Part shown: piece by piece, positions 1-8,861 of the stretch
Position numbering within the stretch: position 1 is the stretch's first letter
Layout: the number at the start of each line of letters is the position of its first letter
Origin: Pseudomonas sp. S35
Lineage (GTDB): Bacteria; Pseudomonadota; Gammaproteobacteria; Pseudomonadales; Pseudomonadaceae
Direction: 5' to 3'
Length of the DNA: 64,000 nucleotides
NCBI RefSeq assembly: GCF_009866765.1
Contig: NZ_CP019431.1
Location: 3,720,001 to 3,784,000 of the forward strand
Program-made: the position numbers and the translations under genes
The notes under the pieces: generated by a model
Told to the model about the DNA's origin: nothing
Database searches by the model: none
Seen by the model: only the letters and a program-made list of their open reading frames with translations

Positions 1-286
1 CAGGCACGCGGCCTGGATCAAGCGCATGCGGATCACCTGCATCGCCGTCACCAATGTTACCGCCAGGCCCAACGCCTGGGCGGTCAGCCGGTTGGAAGAT
101 GAGCTGGGGGTGGCCGGTGTGTCTTTCGAGCCGGCGCAATTCATGCACTTCAACCTATGTTGGCGCGCCACTGAGTACCTGTCCCAGGCCAATCGACGGT
201 TTATTGAAACGGCGAAGGTTTTTTCCAGGAAGATGCCGGCTCGCCGCTGTCTCGGTAAGCCAGATCATTTGCGCGCCACTTTGTAG
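1..286 (+). CDS. C-terminal fragment of an unrecognised protein (5' end outside window)
   Basis: An open frame enters from the left edge and runs to a stop at 286. The visible ~94 residues include an internal stretch reading ARPNAWAVSRLEDELG and later NLCWRATEYLSQANRRFIE, which look like real coding sequence and not a shadow frame. I cannot name the family; the end of a LysR-type effector domain is one possibility but is a guess. Its 3' end overlaps the converging secreted-protein gene by about 20 bases, so the last ~20 residues may be less conserved than the rest. Confidence 0.45.
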   Translation, partial: RHAAWIKRMRITCIAVTNVTARPNAWAVSRLEDELGVAGVSFEPAQFMHFNLCWRATEYLSQANRRFIETAKVFSRKMPARRCLGKPDHLRATL

Positions 287-594
287 CGTACGCAGTCCTG
301 ATAGAAGCTCTGGCGGATTGCCTCGGGCTTGAGGCGTGAACGGCTGTCGTAGGTCTGCTCGGTGATACCCATGGCCATCATGCGCATCCACGACTTGTTG
401 AACTTGAGCGTCTGGATCTTCTGCCGCGCGGCGTACAGCGACACCCCCGACAGCTTGAGCTCCTGGGCCCTGGCGGCGGTGCCGGCGCCCCAACTGCACA
501 TGTACTTGTCACCCTCGCGCAGCTCCCGTGCCTGCACAGCTGCTGCGCCGCCTGCCAGGGTGCAGGCGATCAGCATGATTCCAACATTGCGCAT
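265..594 (-). CDS. Small exported protein of unknown function
   Basis: Encodes about 109 residues with an N-terminal hydrophobic signal sequence (MRNVGIMLIACTLAGGAAA followed by VQA), with likely cleavage near residue 22, so the mature protein should be periplasmic. The mature part is basic and has two cysteines (YMCSWG near residue 33 and QDCVRY near the end) that could form a disulfide. I chose the ATG at 594 because a GGTGGGG ribosome-binding site lies about six bases upstream; a GTG at 606 and an ATG at 600 are also in frame. It lies on the same strand as, and downstream of, the TonB receptor gene. Conserved-looking in pseudomonads, but no function can be assigned. Confidence 0.75.
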   Translation of the reverse strand: MRNVGIMLIACTLAGGAAAVQARELREGDKYMCSWGAGTAARAQELKLSGVSLYAARQKIQTLKFNKSWMRMMAMGITEQTYDSRSRLKPEAIRQSFYQDCVRYKVARK

Positions 595-717
595 TTGCAT
601 CCCCACCTAACCGCCTGAAAATAAACGCGATTCTGGCGAGGATTTTGTTACAAATGGGCCACTAAATTGCCTTATCGGTGACTGTGGCGAGCGGGCTCAC
701 TACAGAGGTCTAGGTAC

Positions 718-3219
718 TTACCACTGGTAGGTGGCACTCGCCTGCACCGTACGTTGCGAGCCATACCAGCACCATGAGTACGAGTAGCACGACGCGACGT
801 ACTCTTTGTTCGCCAGGTTGGTAGCGTTAAGCGCCAGGCGCAGGTTGTCCTTGAGGTTGACGATATTCTGGATGTCGTAGTGCACCGCCGCATCGAACAA
901 GGTGTAGCCCGGTACTTTCAGCGTGTTGGCCGTGTCGCCCCAAGATGAGCCGACATAACGCGCACCGGCACCGGCACCAAAGCCCTTGAGGTTGCCGTCG
1001 TGGAAGGTGTAGTCCGCCCACGCCGACGCGGTGTGACGCGGCACCGCATAAGTGGTGGTGCCTTCGGCATTGATGGCCGGGCCTACGCCGATGTCGCTGA
1101 TGGGCGCATAGCGCACGGTGTTGTTGGACTTGCTGATGCGGTTATCCAGGTACGCATAGGCCGCGGTGATGTCCAGGTTGTCATTGAGGCTGGCCTTGCC
1201 TTCCAGTTCAAACCCACGCGATTGCACTTCACCGTCCTGGCTCTGGCAGCGACCGGTGCCGCACAGGTGCGTGGGGTCCGGGTCGGTGGTCAGTACATTG
1301 CTCTGGCGCAGGTCAAAGATCGCTGCGGTGATAAAGCTGTTGCTGCCCGGCGGCTGGTACTTGATGCCGATTTCATACTGCTTGCCTTCAGTCGGCTTGA
1401 ACACCGAGCCGCCATACCCGGTGCCCGATTGCGGGTTGAAGGATTCCGAGTAGCTGGCATACGGCGCCAAGCCATTATCAAAGAGATAGACCAGGCCAAT
1501 ACGGCCGGTGAAGGCTTTGCTGTCCAGCGAGGATTGGCTCTTGACGCCCGTGCGCAGGGTCTTGGTGGTGCTGTCGGTGCTGGCCCAGTCATAGCGACCG
1601 CCCAGCAACAACACCCACTTGTCCCACTTCATCTGCTCTTGCAGGTAAACGCCGGTCTGCTCGCTGCGCGACGTAGCGTCGGAGGTGTACGCAGGTACCG
1701 CAACGGCCGCGCCATAGACCGGGTTGAAAATGTCCAGGGTCGGCCCGGCGGTGTAGGTGCCTGAGCCGGACAGGGTGTCGGTGCTGGTGTTCTGATAATC
1801 GAGCCCCATCAACAAGGTGTGCTGCAACGGGCCGGTGTCGAATTTGGCCTGCACCTGGTTGTCGAGGGTATAGGCGTCCATGTCCACGTCGGTGGCGATG
1901 GTCGAACGGCGGATGGTCCGATAATCCGTCAGCAGGTAGTTGCTGTAGAGGCTTCGGTACTGGCCCTCGCTGCGCAGGTAACGGGCGTTCTGGCGCACGG
2001 TCCAGACATCGTCGAAGTGGTGCTCGAAGGCATAGCCGATGGAGTAATACTCGCGGTCACTCTTCTCGAAGTTCTTTTCACCGTCATAGAAATCCACATC
2101 GATGCTGCGCCCGGTCGGGCTGTGCAACACCGAGCCCCAGGCCGGCACCGAACCGTAGGACGCCCCTTTGGGGTCCTTCTGGAAATGCCCGAGCAGGGTC
2201 AGCGACGTGGCGTCGTCCGGGCGCCAGGTGAACGCCGTGGACAGCGACTGACGGCGGGTCTCGGTGTGTTCGACCTGGCCATCGGCATCGTCGAACAGCC
2301 CGGCGACGCGGTAGGAGTACACACCCTGATCGTCAATCGGCCCGCTCAGGTCGAAGGTGGTGCGCTTCTTGTTGAAGGTGCCATATTCCACGCCCACTTC
2401 ATGAAACGGTGTGTCCAGCGCACGCTTGGTGACCATGTTGATCACCCCGCTCGGCGTGCCCTGCCCGTATAGCACCGACGCAGGGCCACGCAGCACTTCG
2501 ACGCGCTCCAGGTCGAAGGCGTCTTTTTGCGGCAAGGCATCACGGCTCGATGGCATGCGCAGACCATCGAGGTAGGTGGCCGGCGCGAAGCCACGGATGG
2601 TCAGTTGGTCCAGGCGCGAGGCGGTAGCGCCACGGGTTTCCGGAACCACGGCAGCGCTGTAGCGCAGGATCTGATTGAGGCTCTCGGCGTTCTGCGCACG
2701 CATCTGGTCTTTGGTGACGATGGAGATCGACTGCGGGGTTTCGATCAGCGCGGTGTCGGTCTTGGTGCCCGACAAACTGCGCGTCGCCACATATCCGGAC
2801 ACCGGTCCGGTGGGGGTTTCGGCCTGGTAGGCGCCGCTGATGGTGGTGGCTTGCAACTCCAGGGCGCCGCCGTTATCCGGGATGGCTTCCAGGCGGTAGC
2901 GGGCGGCGGAGATCTTCAAGGCTTGCAAACCCGTGCCGGCCAGCAGTTGGTTCAGGGCCACGTCAGTGTCGTATTGCCCGCTCACGCCATTGCTGCGCTT
3001 GCCTCGGGTCAAGCTTGCATCAAATGCCAGCACCAGCCCCGCCTGCTCGGCCAGACTATTGAGCGCCTGGCTCAAGTCACCGGCGGGAATCGAGAAGCTG
3101 CGCAGCGCGCTGCTGCTTTCTTCGGCGAAGACAGACTGGACGTTCAGCAACGGCACGGCGGCAAAAGCCATCGCCACTGACAAGGCCAGTGGATGCAAGG
3201 GACGGGCGAGGCGCGACAT
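718..3219 (-). CDS. TonB-dependent siderophore receptor with N-terminal STN (signalling) domain
   Basis: Outer-membrane receptor of 833 residues. A signal peptide (about 1-32) is followed by a secretin/TonB short N-terminal (STN) domain at about 43-110 (SIPAGDLSQALNSLAEQAG), a plug domain at about 150-270 (RGFAPATYLDGLRMPS; VEVLRGPASVLYGQG) and a 22-strand barrel ending in QASATYQW. The STN domain is typical of transducer receptors that talk to an anti-sigma factor/ECF sigma pair, as in FpvA, FoxA and FiuA. The CYSYSWCWYGSQRTV stretch near the end resembles hydroxamate (ferrichrome/ferrioxamine) receptors. No sigma or anti-sigma gene is adjacent in this window, so its partner must be elsewhere. 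Start supported by an AGGAT box before the ATG. Substrate is inference. Confidence 0.93.
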   Translation of the reverse strand: MSRLARPLHPLALSVAMAFAAVPLLNVQSVFAEESSSALRSFSIPAGDLSQALNSLAEQAGLVLAFDASLTRGKRSNGVSGQYDTDVALNQLLAGTGLQALKISAARYRLEAIPDNGGALELQATTISGAYQAETPTGPVSGYVATRSLSGTKTDTALIETPQSISIVTKDQMRAQNAESLNQILRYSAAVVPETRGATASRLDQLTIRGFAPATYLDGLRMPSSRDALPQKDAFDLERVEVLRGPASVLYGQGTPSGVINMVTKRALDTPFHEVGVEYGTFNKKRTTFDLSGPIDDQGVYSYRVAGLFDDADGQVEHTETRRQSLSTAFTWRPDDATSLTLLGHFQKDPKGASYGSVPAWGSVLHSPTGRSIDVDFYDGEKNFEKSDREYYSIGYAFEHHFDDVWTVRQNARYLRSEGQYRSLYSNYLLTDYRTIRRSTIATDVDMDAYTLDNQVQAKFDTGPLQHTLLMGLDYQNTSTDTLSGSGTYTAGPTLDIFNPVYGAAVAVPAYTSDATSRSEQTGVYLQEQMKWDKWVLLLGGRYDWASTDSTTKTLRTGVKSQSSLDSKAFTGRIGLVYLFDNGLAPYASYSESFNPQSGTGYGGSVFKPTEGKQYEIGIKYQPPGSNSFITAAIFDLRQSNVLTTDPDPTHLCGTGRCQSQDGEVQSRGFELEGKASLNDNLDITAAYAYLDNRISKSNNTVRYAPISDIGVGPAINAEGTTTYAVPRHTASAWADYTFHDGNLKGFGAGAGARYVGSSWGDTANTLKVPGYTLFDAAVHYDIQNIVNLKDNLRLALNATNLANKEYVASCYSYSWCWYGSQRTVQASATYQW

Positions 3220-3231
3220 GGGAAATCCTGG

Positions 3232-3248
3232 TAATAGAGGTTCTATTA
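3232..3248. promoter_or_regulatory. Perfect 7-3-7 inverted repeat just upstream of the STN receptor start
   Basis: TAATAGA-GGT-TCTATTA is a perfect palindrome ending 13 bases upstream of the receptor ATG, next to its ribosome-binding site. It does not match a Fur box. It could be an operator or a small hairpin controlling translation; nothing else in the sequence says which. Confidence 0.35.
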
Positions 3249-3340
3249 ACCATGACGGCCAAGTTCAGAAATCGGGCAAGGATGAGAGCAGTTTTTATTT
3301 GAGCGTGTTTTTTCGGGGCTTGCGAAAGGTGATCAGGCCT

Positions 3341-3778
3341 TCACCCCCACGCCACCACCAACAACCCCACCCCCAACACCAGGCACAATGGCGAATAAAA
3401 CCACGTGTCCATCCTCGCAAACCGCGACCCGCCGACCTTCTTGAAAAACCCTACCAGCTCCGAGTCCCCAATCGCCCTGGCAAACATCACCAGCGCTATC
3501 GCACTGATCCCCCATTGCAGCGCCCCATGGGACACCGGCGAGAAATACAACCCGGCGCGCAGGCACACCAACAGTGCGATCGCCACCAGCCCCATCGCCA
3601 CCAAAAAAGCGCCCAATGCCGACGGTTTAAACGCCGGGCGTGGCCCACGGGCGAATTCACCGGGCAGTTGGGGGATAGCCGCAAGGCTGCCGAGTTTGCC
3701 ACCGGCGGCCCAGTACAGGTGGACCATACTGATGCAGGTAAAAATGCCGACAATCCAGCGTGCGATGACAAAGCTCAT
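3341..3778 (-). CDS. DUF3995 family integral membrane protein
   Basis: Encodes 145 residues with four predicted membrane segments (about 5-25, 50-72, 80-100, 120-143). The motif FARAIGDSELVGFFKKVGGSRFARMDTWFYSPL near residues 93-125 is characteristic of the DUF3995 family, small four-helix proteins of unknown role. The start at 3778 is chosen because AGGGAG lies just upstream; an upstream in-frame ATG at 3838 would add a hydrophilic, less plausible leader. It is divergent from the following DUF2946 gene. Confidence 0.82.
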   Translation of the reverse strand: MSFVIARWIVGIFTCISMVHLYWAAGGKLGSLAAIPQLPGEFARGPRPAFKPSALGAFLVAMGLVAIALLVCLRAGLYFSPVSHGALQWGISAIALVMFARAIGDSELVGFFKKVGGSRFARMDTWFYSPLCLVLGVGLLVVAWG

Positions 3779-3870
3779 GGCTGGCTCTCCCTCAAAGGTG
3801 CGAAACAGGATAGTCGCCCAGGGATTTTTTGCAGGCATTTCGTCGGCGGCTGGTGCTAAAGTGCCGCCCC

Positions 3871-4260
3871 ATGAAACTCGCCCGTGCCGACCGCTCGCTC
3901 ATTGCCTGGATGCTGTATTGCTGCGTCCTGTTCAATGTGTTCGCCTGCAGTATTGGCCACGGGCAGATGGTGGGCATGCAGCTCAATGGCATCGGCGGTC
4001 AGTTCTGTACCGTGGACCCGCGTACCCAGGCGCCCAAGCCGACCAACCCCACCGAAGAGAACCTGCCCACGCTGTCCAAGGCATTTGGTTGCCCGCTGTG
4101 TTCCACCGGCGGCATGGGACCGGCGCTCAGCTCCAGCCTGAATGTGGCGGTGCTGCCACAACCTCACGCACCACCGCCAGCAATCGTCGCCGCCGCTGAC
4201 ATCCCTGCCCGCTTCACCTGGCCCACGGCCAACCCGCGCGCGCCACCTGCCTGCGCCTGA
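3871..4260 (+). CDS. DUF2946 family protein, upstream of a TonB-dependent receptor
   Basis: Encodes about 129 residues beginning MKLARADRSLIAWMLYCCVL, a hydrophobic N-terminus likely to act as a signal or anchor. It then carries CSIGHGQM, FCTVD and FGCPLCSTGG, a cysteine/histidine pattern typical of DUF2946. These proteins are often encoded beside outer-membrane receptors for copper (OprC-type) and have been suggested to be metal related. The gene is 95 bases upstream of a TonB-dependent receptor on the same strand, so the two are probably co-transcribed. The start at 3871 leaves out an unlikely basic leader from 3829. A role in metal handling is inference. Confidence 0.8.
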   Translation: MKLARADRSLIAWMLYCCVLFNVFACSIGHGQMVGMQLNGIGGQFCTVDPRTQAPKPTNPTEENLPTLSKAFGCPLCSTGGMGPALSSSLNVAVLPQPHAPPPAIVAAADIPARFTWPTANPRAPPACA

Positions 4261-4355
4261 TTCCTTTGCTTTCCGATCCGCACTGACCACCGTTTCCCCA
4301 GGGAAATACGGACGGCCGTGCGTTGTTTTCAAGCCAAGTTTTTCAGGATGCACCC

Positions 4356-6482
4356 ATGAAACATTTACCCCTGTTGGCGGGCCTGTTCGGCTGCCTGCCT
4401 GTCTGCACCTGGGCCATCGAGCTGGCCCCGACCACCATTGATGGCCAATCAATTGCCGAACCCGGCCTGGCCCTGGACCAATCCAGCGGCGTGGCTTCGC
4501 GCTTGGGACTAAGCGTGCGGGAAACCCCGGCGTCGGTGGCCATTGCCAATCGCAACGCTATCGAGCGCCACGGCGCCAAGACCTTCCGCGACGCGGCCAA
4601 CACCCTGCCCGGCGTCAACGCCAGTGCGCCGCCGGGGTTTGGCGGTTTTGTGTCTTATCGTGGGTTTACCAGCAGCCAGATCACCCAGATGTTCAATGGG
4701 ATCAACGTCGCCACCGGTCTGGCGCGGCCGGTGGATGCGTGGATCTATGACCGAGTGGAACTGGTCGGCGGCCCCTCCTCCCTGATCAACGGAGCCGGCT
4801 CCGTGGGCGGTTCGCTCAACTACGTCACCAAGTTGGCGAACCGCGAGGAACATGCCGCCGAAGGCCAACTGACTTATGGCAGCTATGACACCGCCGGCAT
4901 GGCCTTCGGTGTGAACCATGCCCTGACCGAACCGGGCGCCGAGGTGCAGCACTATGCGCGCCTGGATGTCAGCCGCAACACCCAGCACAGTTACATTGAC
5001 CGCGCTCAACGCGATGCCTGGAGCTTGGCGTTTTCCCTGCTCAGCGACCTCACCCCAGACCTGTCCCACACCCTGGCCCTGGAATATCAGGACGAACATG
5101 AAGACAGCCCGTATTGGGGCACGCCGGTGCTCAACCCCAAGGCAGGCGAACTGAAGATCGACACGCACAACCGTTTCAACAACTACAACGTGGCAGACGG
5201 TCGTTATGAACAGCGCACGCTGTGGGCTCGCTCGATCATTGATTACCGGATCAACGACAGCACCACGCTGAAAAACACCCTCTACCACCTCGACAGCCAA
5301 CGCGACTACCGCAACCTGGAGACCTATCAGTACAACGCCAATAACAGCGCGGTGAACCGCTCGACGGCCTACCAGGTGCGCCATCAGGGCGAACAGAACG
5401 GCAACCAGTTCGAACTGCGCCATGACACCAGCGTATTCGGCCTCTCGACCACCTGGTCCGGCGGTTTCGAGTACAAGGTCAACAGCACCACCAACACGCC
5501 TTGGAATGTGCCCGGCACCAGCACGGTGGATCCGAACAACTTCAACCCAGGGCACTTCTACGACATCCCGCGAACCCAGGAGACGTTCGGTAAGGACAAG
5601 ACCAATGACGTCACCACCAAGGCGCTGTTCGTGGAAAACAGGCTGGGCCTCACCGATAAACTCGCGCTGCTCACCGGCCTGCGTTATGACGCCATCGACC
5701 TGGATGTGAGCAACCACCGGGTGGTCACGGCCGCCAACCCACGGCACGTCAAGCGCAGCTGGGAGCCGGTGACTGGCCGCGTAGGCATGACCTACCAGTT
5801 CATTCCATCGGCCCAGGTGTACGTGCAATACAGCACCGCCGCCGAGCAACCGAATACCACCACGCAGGTGTTCGATGTATCGACCGGCAAACAGTGGGAA
5901 GTGGGCAGCAAGTTCGACTACTTGGGCGGTCGTGGATCGGCCACCGTCGCCGCCTACAGGATCGAACGCAAAGACTTTGCCGTGACCGACCCGCAGGACC
6001 CGACCAACAGCATCCCGGTTGGCGCGCAGTCGTCCAAAGGCATTGAGTTGGCCAGTTCGCTACGCATCACACCAAAGCTGCTGGCAGAGGGCAACTTCGC
6101 CTGGGTGGATGCCGAGTACGACGCGTTCAACGAGAAAATCGCCAGCGGCGCCGTGGTTTCGCGCAAGGGCAATACACCGACCAACGTGCCCAAGCGCGTG
6201 GGGAATCTGTGGCTGACGTATGATTTCGCCGAAGACTGGCAAGGCGGCGTGGATGCACGGTATGTCGCCGAGGTGTACGCGGATAACGCTAACACGCTGA
6301 CCGTACCGATCTACACGCTGTTCGGTGCGTTCCTGCGCTATAAAGTGGATGCGCGCACCTCGGTGACTGGCCGGGTGCGTAACTTGACCAATGAGGTGTA
6401 TGCCGAGTTTGCCCATGTGTCGCCGGCTTACTACCTCGGCTCGCCGAGAACCTTTGAGGTGGCGGTCCAAACCAGGCTCTGA
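4356..6482 (+). CDS. TonB-dependent outer-membrane receptor (no STN domain)
   Basis: Outer-membrane receptor of 708 residues. A signal peptide (MKHLPLLAGLFGCLPVCTWA) is followed by a plug domain (about 50-170: RETPASVAIANRNAIERHG, RGFTSSQITQMFNGIN, VELVGGPSSLINGAGSVGG) and a barrel ending in the canonical aromatic-rich strand FEVAVQTRL. It belongs to the broad siderophore-receptor branch. The preceding DUF2946 gene hints at a metal or metallophore substrate, but no binding residues can be read out. The chosen start (4356) removes a 11-residue leader from an upstream ATG. No clear Fur box was found upstream. Confidence 0.9.
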   Translation: MKHLPLLAGLFGCLPVCTWAIELAPTTIDGQSIAEPGLALDQSSGVASRLGLSVRETPASVAIANRNAIERHGAKTFRDAANTLPGVNASAPPGFGGFVSYRGFTSSQITQMFNGINVATGLARPVDAWIYDRVELVGGPSSLINGAGSVGGSLNYVTKLANREEHAAEGQLTYGSYDTAGMAFGVNHALTEPGAEVQHYARLDVSRNTQHSYIDRAQRDAWSLAFSLLSDLTPDLSHTLALEYQDEHEDSPYWGTPVLNPKAGELKIDTHNRFNNYNVADGRYEQRTLWARSIIDYRINDSTTLKNTLYHLDSQRDYRNLETYQYNANNSAVNRSTAYQVRHQGEQNGNQFELRHDTSVFGLSTTWSGGFEYKVNSTTNTPWNVPGTSTVDPNNFNPGHFYDIPRTQETFGKDKTNDVTTKALFVENRLGLTDKLALLTGLRYDAIDLDVSNHRVVTAANPRHVKRSWEPVTGRVGMTYQFIPSAQVYVQYSTAAEQPNTTTQVFDVSTGKQWEVGSKFDYLGGRGSATVAAYRIERKDFAVTDPQDPTNSIPVGAQSSKGIELASSLRITPKLLAEGNFAWVDAEYDAFNEKIASGAVVSRKGNTPTNVPKRVGNLWLTYDFAEDWQGGVDARYVAEVYADNANTLTVPIYTLFGAFLRYKVDARTSVTGRVRNLTNEVYAEFAHVSPAYYLGSPRTFEVAVQTRL

Positions 6483-6500
6483 CAGGCAAATAGCTCAACC

Positions 6501-6571
6501 TGTGGGAGGGGGCGCTGTATCAGTCACCTGTGTATTGACTGATACAGCGCCATCGAGGCACGCCCCCCCAT
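6501..6571. repeat. Degenerate REPIN with a perfect 16-bp inner palindrome
   Basis: TGTGGGAGGGG at the left edge is a REP arm. It is followed by GGCGCTGTATCAGTCA (6511-6526), a 9-base loop and the exact complement (6536-6551), then a degenerate GCCCCCCCA arm. Compared with the intact REPINs in this window, the left arm has lost the CTTGCCCCCGATG segment. It separates the convergent TonB receptor and betaine-binding genes and could act as a terminator. Confidence 0.75.
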
Positions 6572-6577
6572 TGCTGA

Positions 6578-7594
6578 TCATTTCAGGCTGGTCTCAACCT
6601 TGTGCGCCACATCTTCGGTCAACCAGGCCTTCCACACCTCAGGATGTTCTTTCATAAACGCCTGAGCCACTTCCCGTGGCGGTGTGTGGTTCTCGCTCAT
6701 GGTCGCCAAGGCTTTGTTCAAGGGGTCGATCGGGAACTCAACCTTCTCGAAAAAAGCCGCAATCTGCGGATGTTCCTTCTGGAACGGCGCGGACACACCG
6801 ATACTCAACTTGGACGCCAGTGACCGAGTGGGCTTTGGATCAGGATTATCCGCATCGGTCAGCGTCTTCCAGGCCTCGGCGTCGAACGGAGGCTCTTGCA
6901 ACTGGATCAATTTATAGCGGCCCATCAAGGGCGTCGGCGACCAGTAGTAGAACAGCACCGGCTTGCCCCGGCGGATCGACGAGGCGATTTCGGCATCCAG
7001 TGCCGCACCCGAACCACTGCGAAAGTTCACATAGCTGTCGTCCAGGCCGTAAGCCTTGAGCTTCTGCTTGTTGACCACTTCCGAGGTCCAGCCGATGGGG
7101 CTGTTGAGAAAGCGTCCTTTGCCTGGGGATTCCGGGTCTTTGAACACGTCCTTGTAACGAACCAGGTCTTTCACGCTTTTAAGGTCCGGCGCCAGAGGCT
7201 TGATGCCCTTGGCGGGATCGCCCTTGACCACGTATTCCGGTACCCACCACCCCTCGGTGGCACCTTTGACCGTATCGCCCAAGCCCACCACCTTGCCGTC
7301 GGCTTCGGCCTTGACCCACACCGGACTGCGTCCTGCCCACTCCTCCCCGATGACCTGGATGTCGTTCTTGGCCAGGGCGGTTTCCAGCGTGATGGTGGTG
7401 CCGGGCAAGGTGTCGGTAGGCAGTTCGTAGCCCTTCTCGACAATCACTCGCAATATTTCGGTGATCAGGCTGCCGCTTTCCCAGTTCAAGTCGGCAAAGT
7501 GAACCGGCGCTGGCGCAGCCGAAACAGGCAGTGAAGCCACTGACAGACTCAGGGTCGTCAACGACGCAGCCAACAGCGCTCTCAATCCTTTCAT
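6578..7594 (-). CDS. Glycine betaine/choline-type ABC substrate-binding protein (OpuAC family)
   Basis: Periplasmic binding protein of 338 residues with a signal peptide (to about ...PVSAAPA, residue 27) and an OpuAC/ProX-like fold. The stretch LNWESGSLITEILRVIVEKGY at about 36-56 and the tryptophans in EEWAGRSPVWVKAE and EGWWVPEYVV are typical of quaternary-amine binding sites, where tryptophans form an aromatic box. It would capture glycine betaine, carnitine or choline and hand it to a permease complex. No permease or ATPase gene is adjacent, so it is an orphan that probably feeds a transporter encoded elsewhere, as is common in Pseudomonas. The ligand is inferred from family resemblance. 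Confidence 0.88.
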   Translation of the reverse strand: MKGLRALLAASLTTLSLSVASLPVSAAPAPVHFADLNWESGSLITEILRVIVEKGYELPTDTLPGTTITLETALAKNDIQVIGEEWAGRSPVWVKAEADGKVVGLGDTVKGATEGWWVPEYVVKGDPAKGIKPLAPDLKSVKDLVRYKDVFKDPESPGKGRFLNSPIGWTSEVVNKQKLKAYGLDDSYVNFRSGSGAALDAEIASSIRRGKPVLFYYWSPTPLMGRYKLIQLQEPPFDAEAWKTLTDADNPDPKPTRSLASKLSIGVSAPFQKEHPQIAAFFEKVEFPIDPLNKALATMSENHTPPREVAQAFMKEHPEVWKAWLTEDVAHKVETSLK

Positions 7595-7727
7595 GCCCTT
7601 GCACCTCGCAATATCGCAGCAAACAGCGGACGGCTTTGCTGCCTATGCGCGAAGCCCCTGAATAGTTAAGTCAACTCAACTGTAGTAGAGGTTCCGGGAG
7701 ATAAAAGGTGTTCGTCGTATTGGCAGA

Positions 7728-8177
7728 TTATTCGCTGGCCTTGAAGGTGACCAACTCGCCCTTGCGCCATTTGGCGGCCTTGCCGGTCACTGCCTTGAGG
7801 GTCTTGGTCAAGCCTTCTTGCAGCTGTTCATTGGCTGCAAATACCAGCATCACGCTGTGGCCTTCCTTGAATACGATGCCCTGGCCCTCGGCCGAAGAAA
7901 CAAAGGCATAGTCGCCCAGCCCATACACCGTCAACTTGATATCGCGAAACTTGAGTTCGAACTTGCCGCCTTCACGACTGGGCAATACCGCTGCACGAAA
8001 ATGGTCACCCACTTTGAGCTCCAAACGCGGCTTGTCATCTACCACCATCGCTGTTTCGGTATCGATTTCGGCGATGTAGATGCCTTCCGGCGTCTGCTCA
8101 GTGATGTAAACGAAACGGGATTGAAACTGCTTGACCAACTTTGCGCGCAAATCACCCAACACAAACAACGCATGCAT
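7728..8177 (-). CDS. Conserved hypothetical protein
   Basis: Encodes about 149 residues starting MHALFVLGDLRAKLVKQFQ. It is rich in short beta-like segments (RFVYITEQTPEGIYIAEIDTE; FELKFRDIKLTVYGLGDYAFV) without a signal peptide or membrane segment, so it is probably a soluble cytoplasmic protein. The longer frame up to 8375 contains a cysteine-rich, non-conserved-looking leader, so I placed the start at the ATG at 8177. A divergent, gene-free spacer lies upstream. I do not recognise the family. Confidence 0.65.
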   Translation of the reverse strand: MHALFVLGDLRAKLVKQFQSRFVYITEQTPEGIYIAEIDTETAMVVDDKPRLELKVGDHFRAAVLPSREGGKFELKFRDIKLTVYGLGDYAFVSSAEGQGIVFKEGHSVMLVFAANEQLQEGLTKTLKAVTGKAAKWRKGELVTFKASE

Positions 8178-8594
8178 ATCCAGATTACTGACTGCCAAGG
8201 AAACGCCCCCACATCGAAAAAAGCACCGTCCGCCAGAGCGGGCAGCACAAAGAAACGGCCAATTCGGCACGTTCACACAACACAATTTTTGAAAAAAACT
8301 GAAGAAAATTCCGCCGCTGAGCCATGAGACTAGTACATACGTACAGGATGGGCTTTGTGCAAGCTCATCAGGCACCGCAGGAAATCACAGGTTCATTAAC
8401 CAGAGAATACCGGTTGACCCGCTTCAGAGAATAACCCTATTAAAAACGTAGTTTCCGACAACTCATACAAACAAAAATACCCTGATATGGAACCAGATTC
8501 TGGTTACCGACGACAATACTAAAACAGCAACACGGTGCAAAACCACCCGTAACGCTGCTGGTGCGTCAACAAGACCGATCGACAGGAGCTGACC
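8178..8594. other. 417-bp divergent spacer; one palindrome, no gene recognised
   Basis: Gene-free region between two divergently oriented small genes. It is more AT-rich than its surroundings and should hold both promoters. The only structured element I can support is the palindrome at 8491-8505. No convincing coding frame, tRNA or terminator is visible. Confidence 0.5.
8491..8505. promoter_or_regulatory. Perfect palindrome AACCAGA-T-TCTGGTT
   Basis: Seven-base arms separated by one base, about 90 bases upstream of the start of the 88-residue gene. The size and position fit a dimeric repressor/activator site, but no regulator can be named. Confidence 0.35.
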
Positions 8595-8861
8595 ATGCAA
8601 CGACGTCAATACGAAGCCACGTCTTCCCGCACTCGTTCATCATGTCAGGACGAACGCCAATACTACTGCTTGAACAGTCCTAACGGGTACTCCAATTCAG
8701 TTCTTTACCAAGTTGTACCGGCCGGCCGGAATTTCTTTCATATCCTTGAAGTGACCAGCGGAAGAATCAGAGGCTTTCGCAGCGATCACATCCAAGCCTG
8801 CGAACTGGCCAAACGACTGGAGGCCTCCCTGCACCGCGGTATCGTTTCGTCACCCGGATGA
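8595..8861 (+). CDS. Small hypothetical protein
   Basis: An 88-residue protein with a good ribosome-binding site (AGGAGCTGACC before the ATG). The N-terminal third is basic and serine/arginine rich; the remainder (YYCLNSPNGYSNSVLYQVVPAG, FFHILEVTSGRIRGF) looks like a compact alpha/beta domain with two cysteines. No signal peptide or membrane segment is present. It is transcribed in the same direction as the next two small genes. No family recognised. Confidence 0.65.
   Translation: MQRRQYEATSSRTRSSCQDERQYYCLNSPNGYSNSVLYQVVPAGRNFFHILEVTSGRIRGFRSDHIQACELAKRLEASLHRGIVSSPG

Noticed and set aside
1000..1764. Long plus-strand open frame opposite the TonB receptor
   Set aside because: It is an antisense shadow of the receptor gene: no ribosome-binding site, no domain, and valine/arginine-rich composition typical of reverse frames in GC-rich DNA.
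4509..5849. 446-codon minus-strand frame opposite the second TonB receptor
   Set aside because: Shadow of a well-supported receptor gene with biased composition and no recognisable domain.
8331..8346. GTAC-ATAC-GTAC sequence as a possible operator
   Set aside because: Only the outer tetramers are palindromic and the centre is not symmetric; too weak to report as a site.
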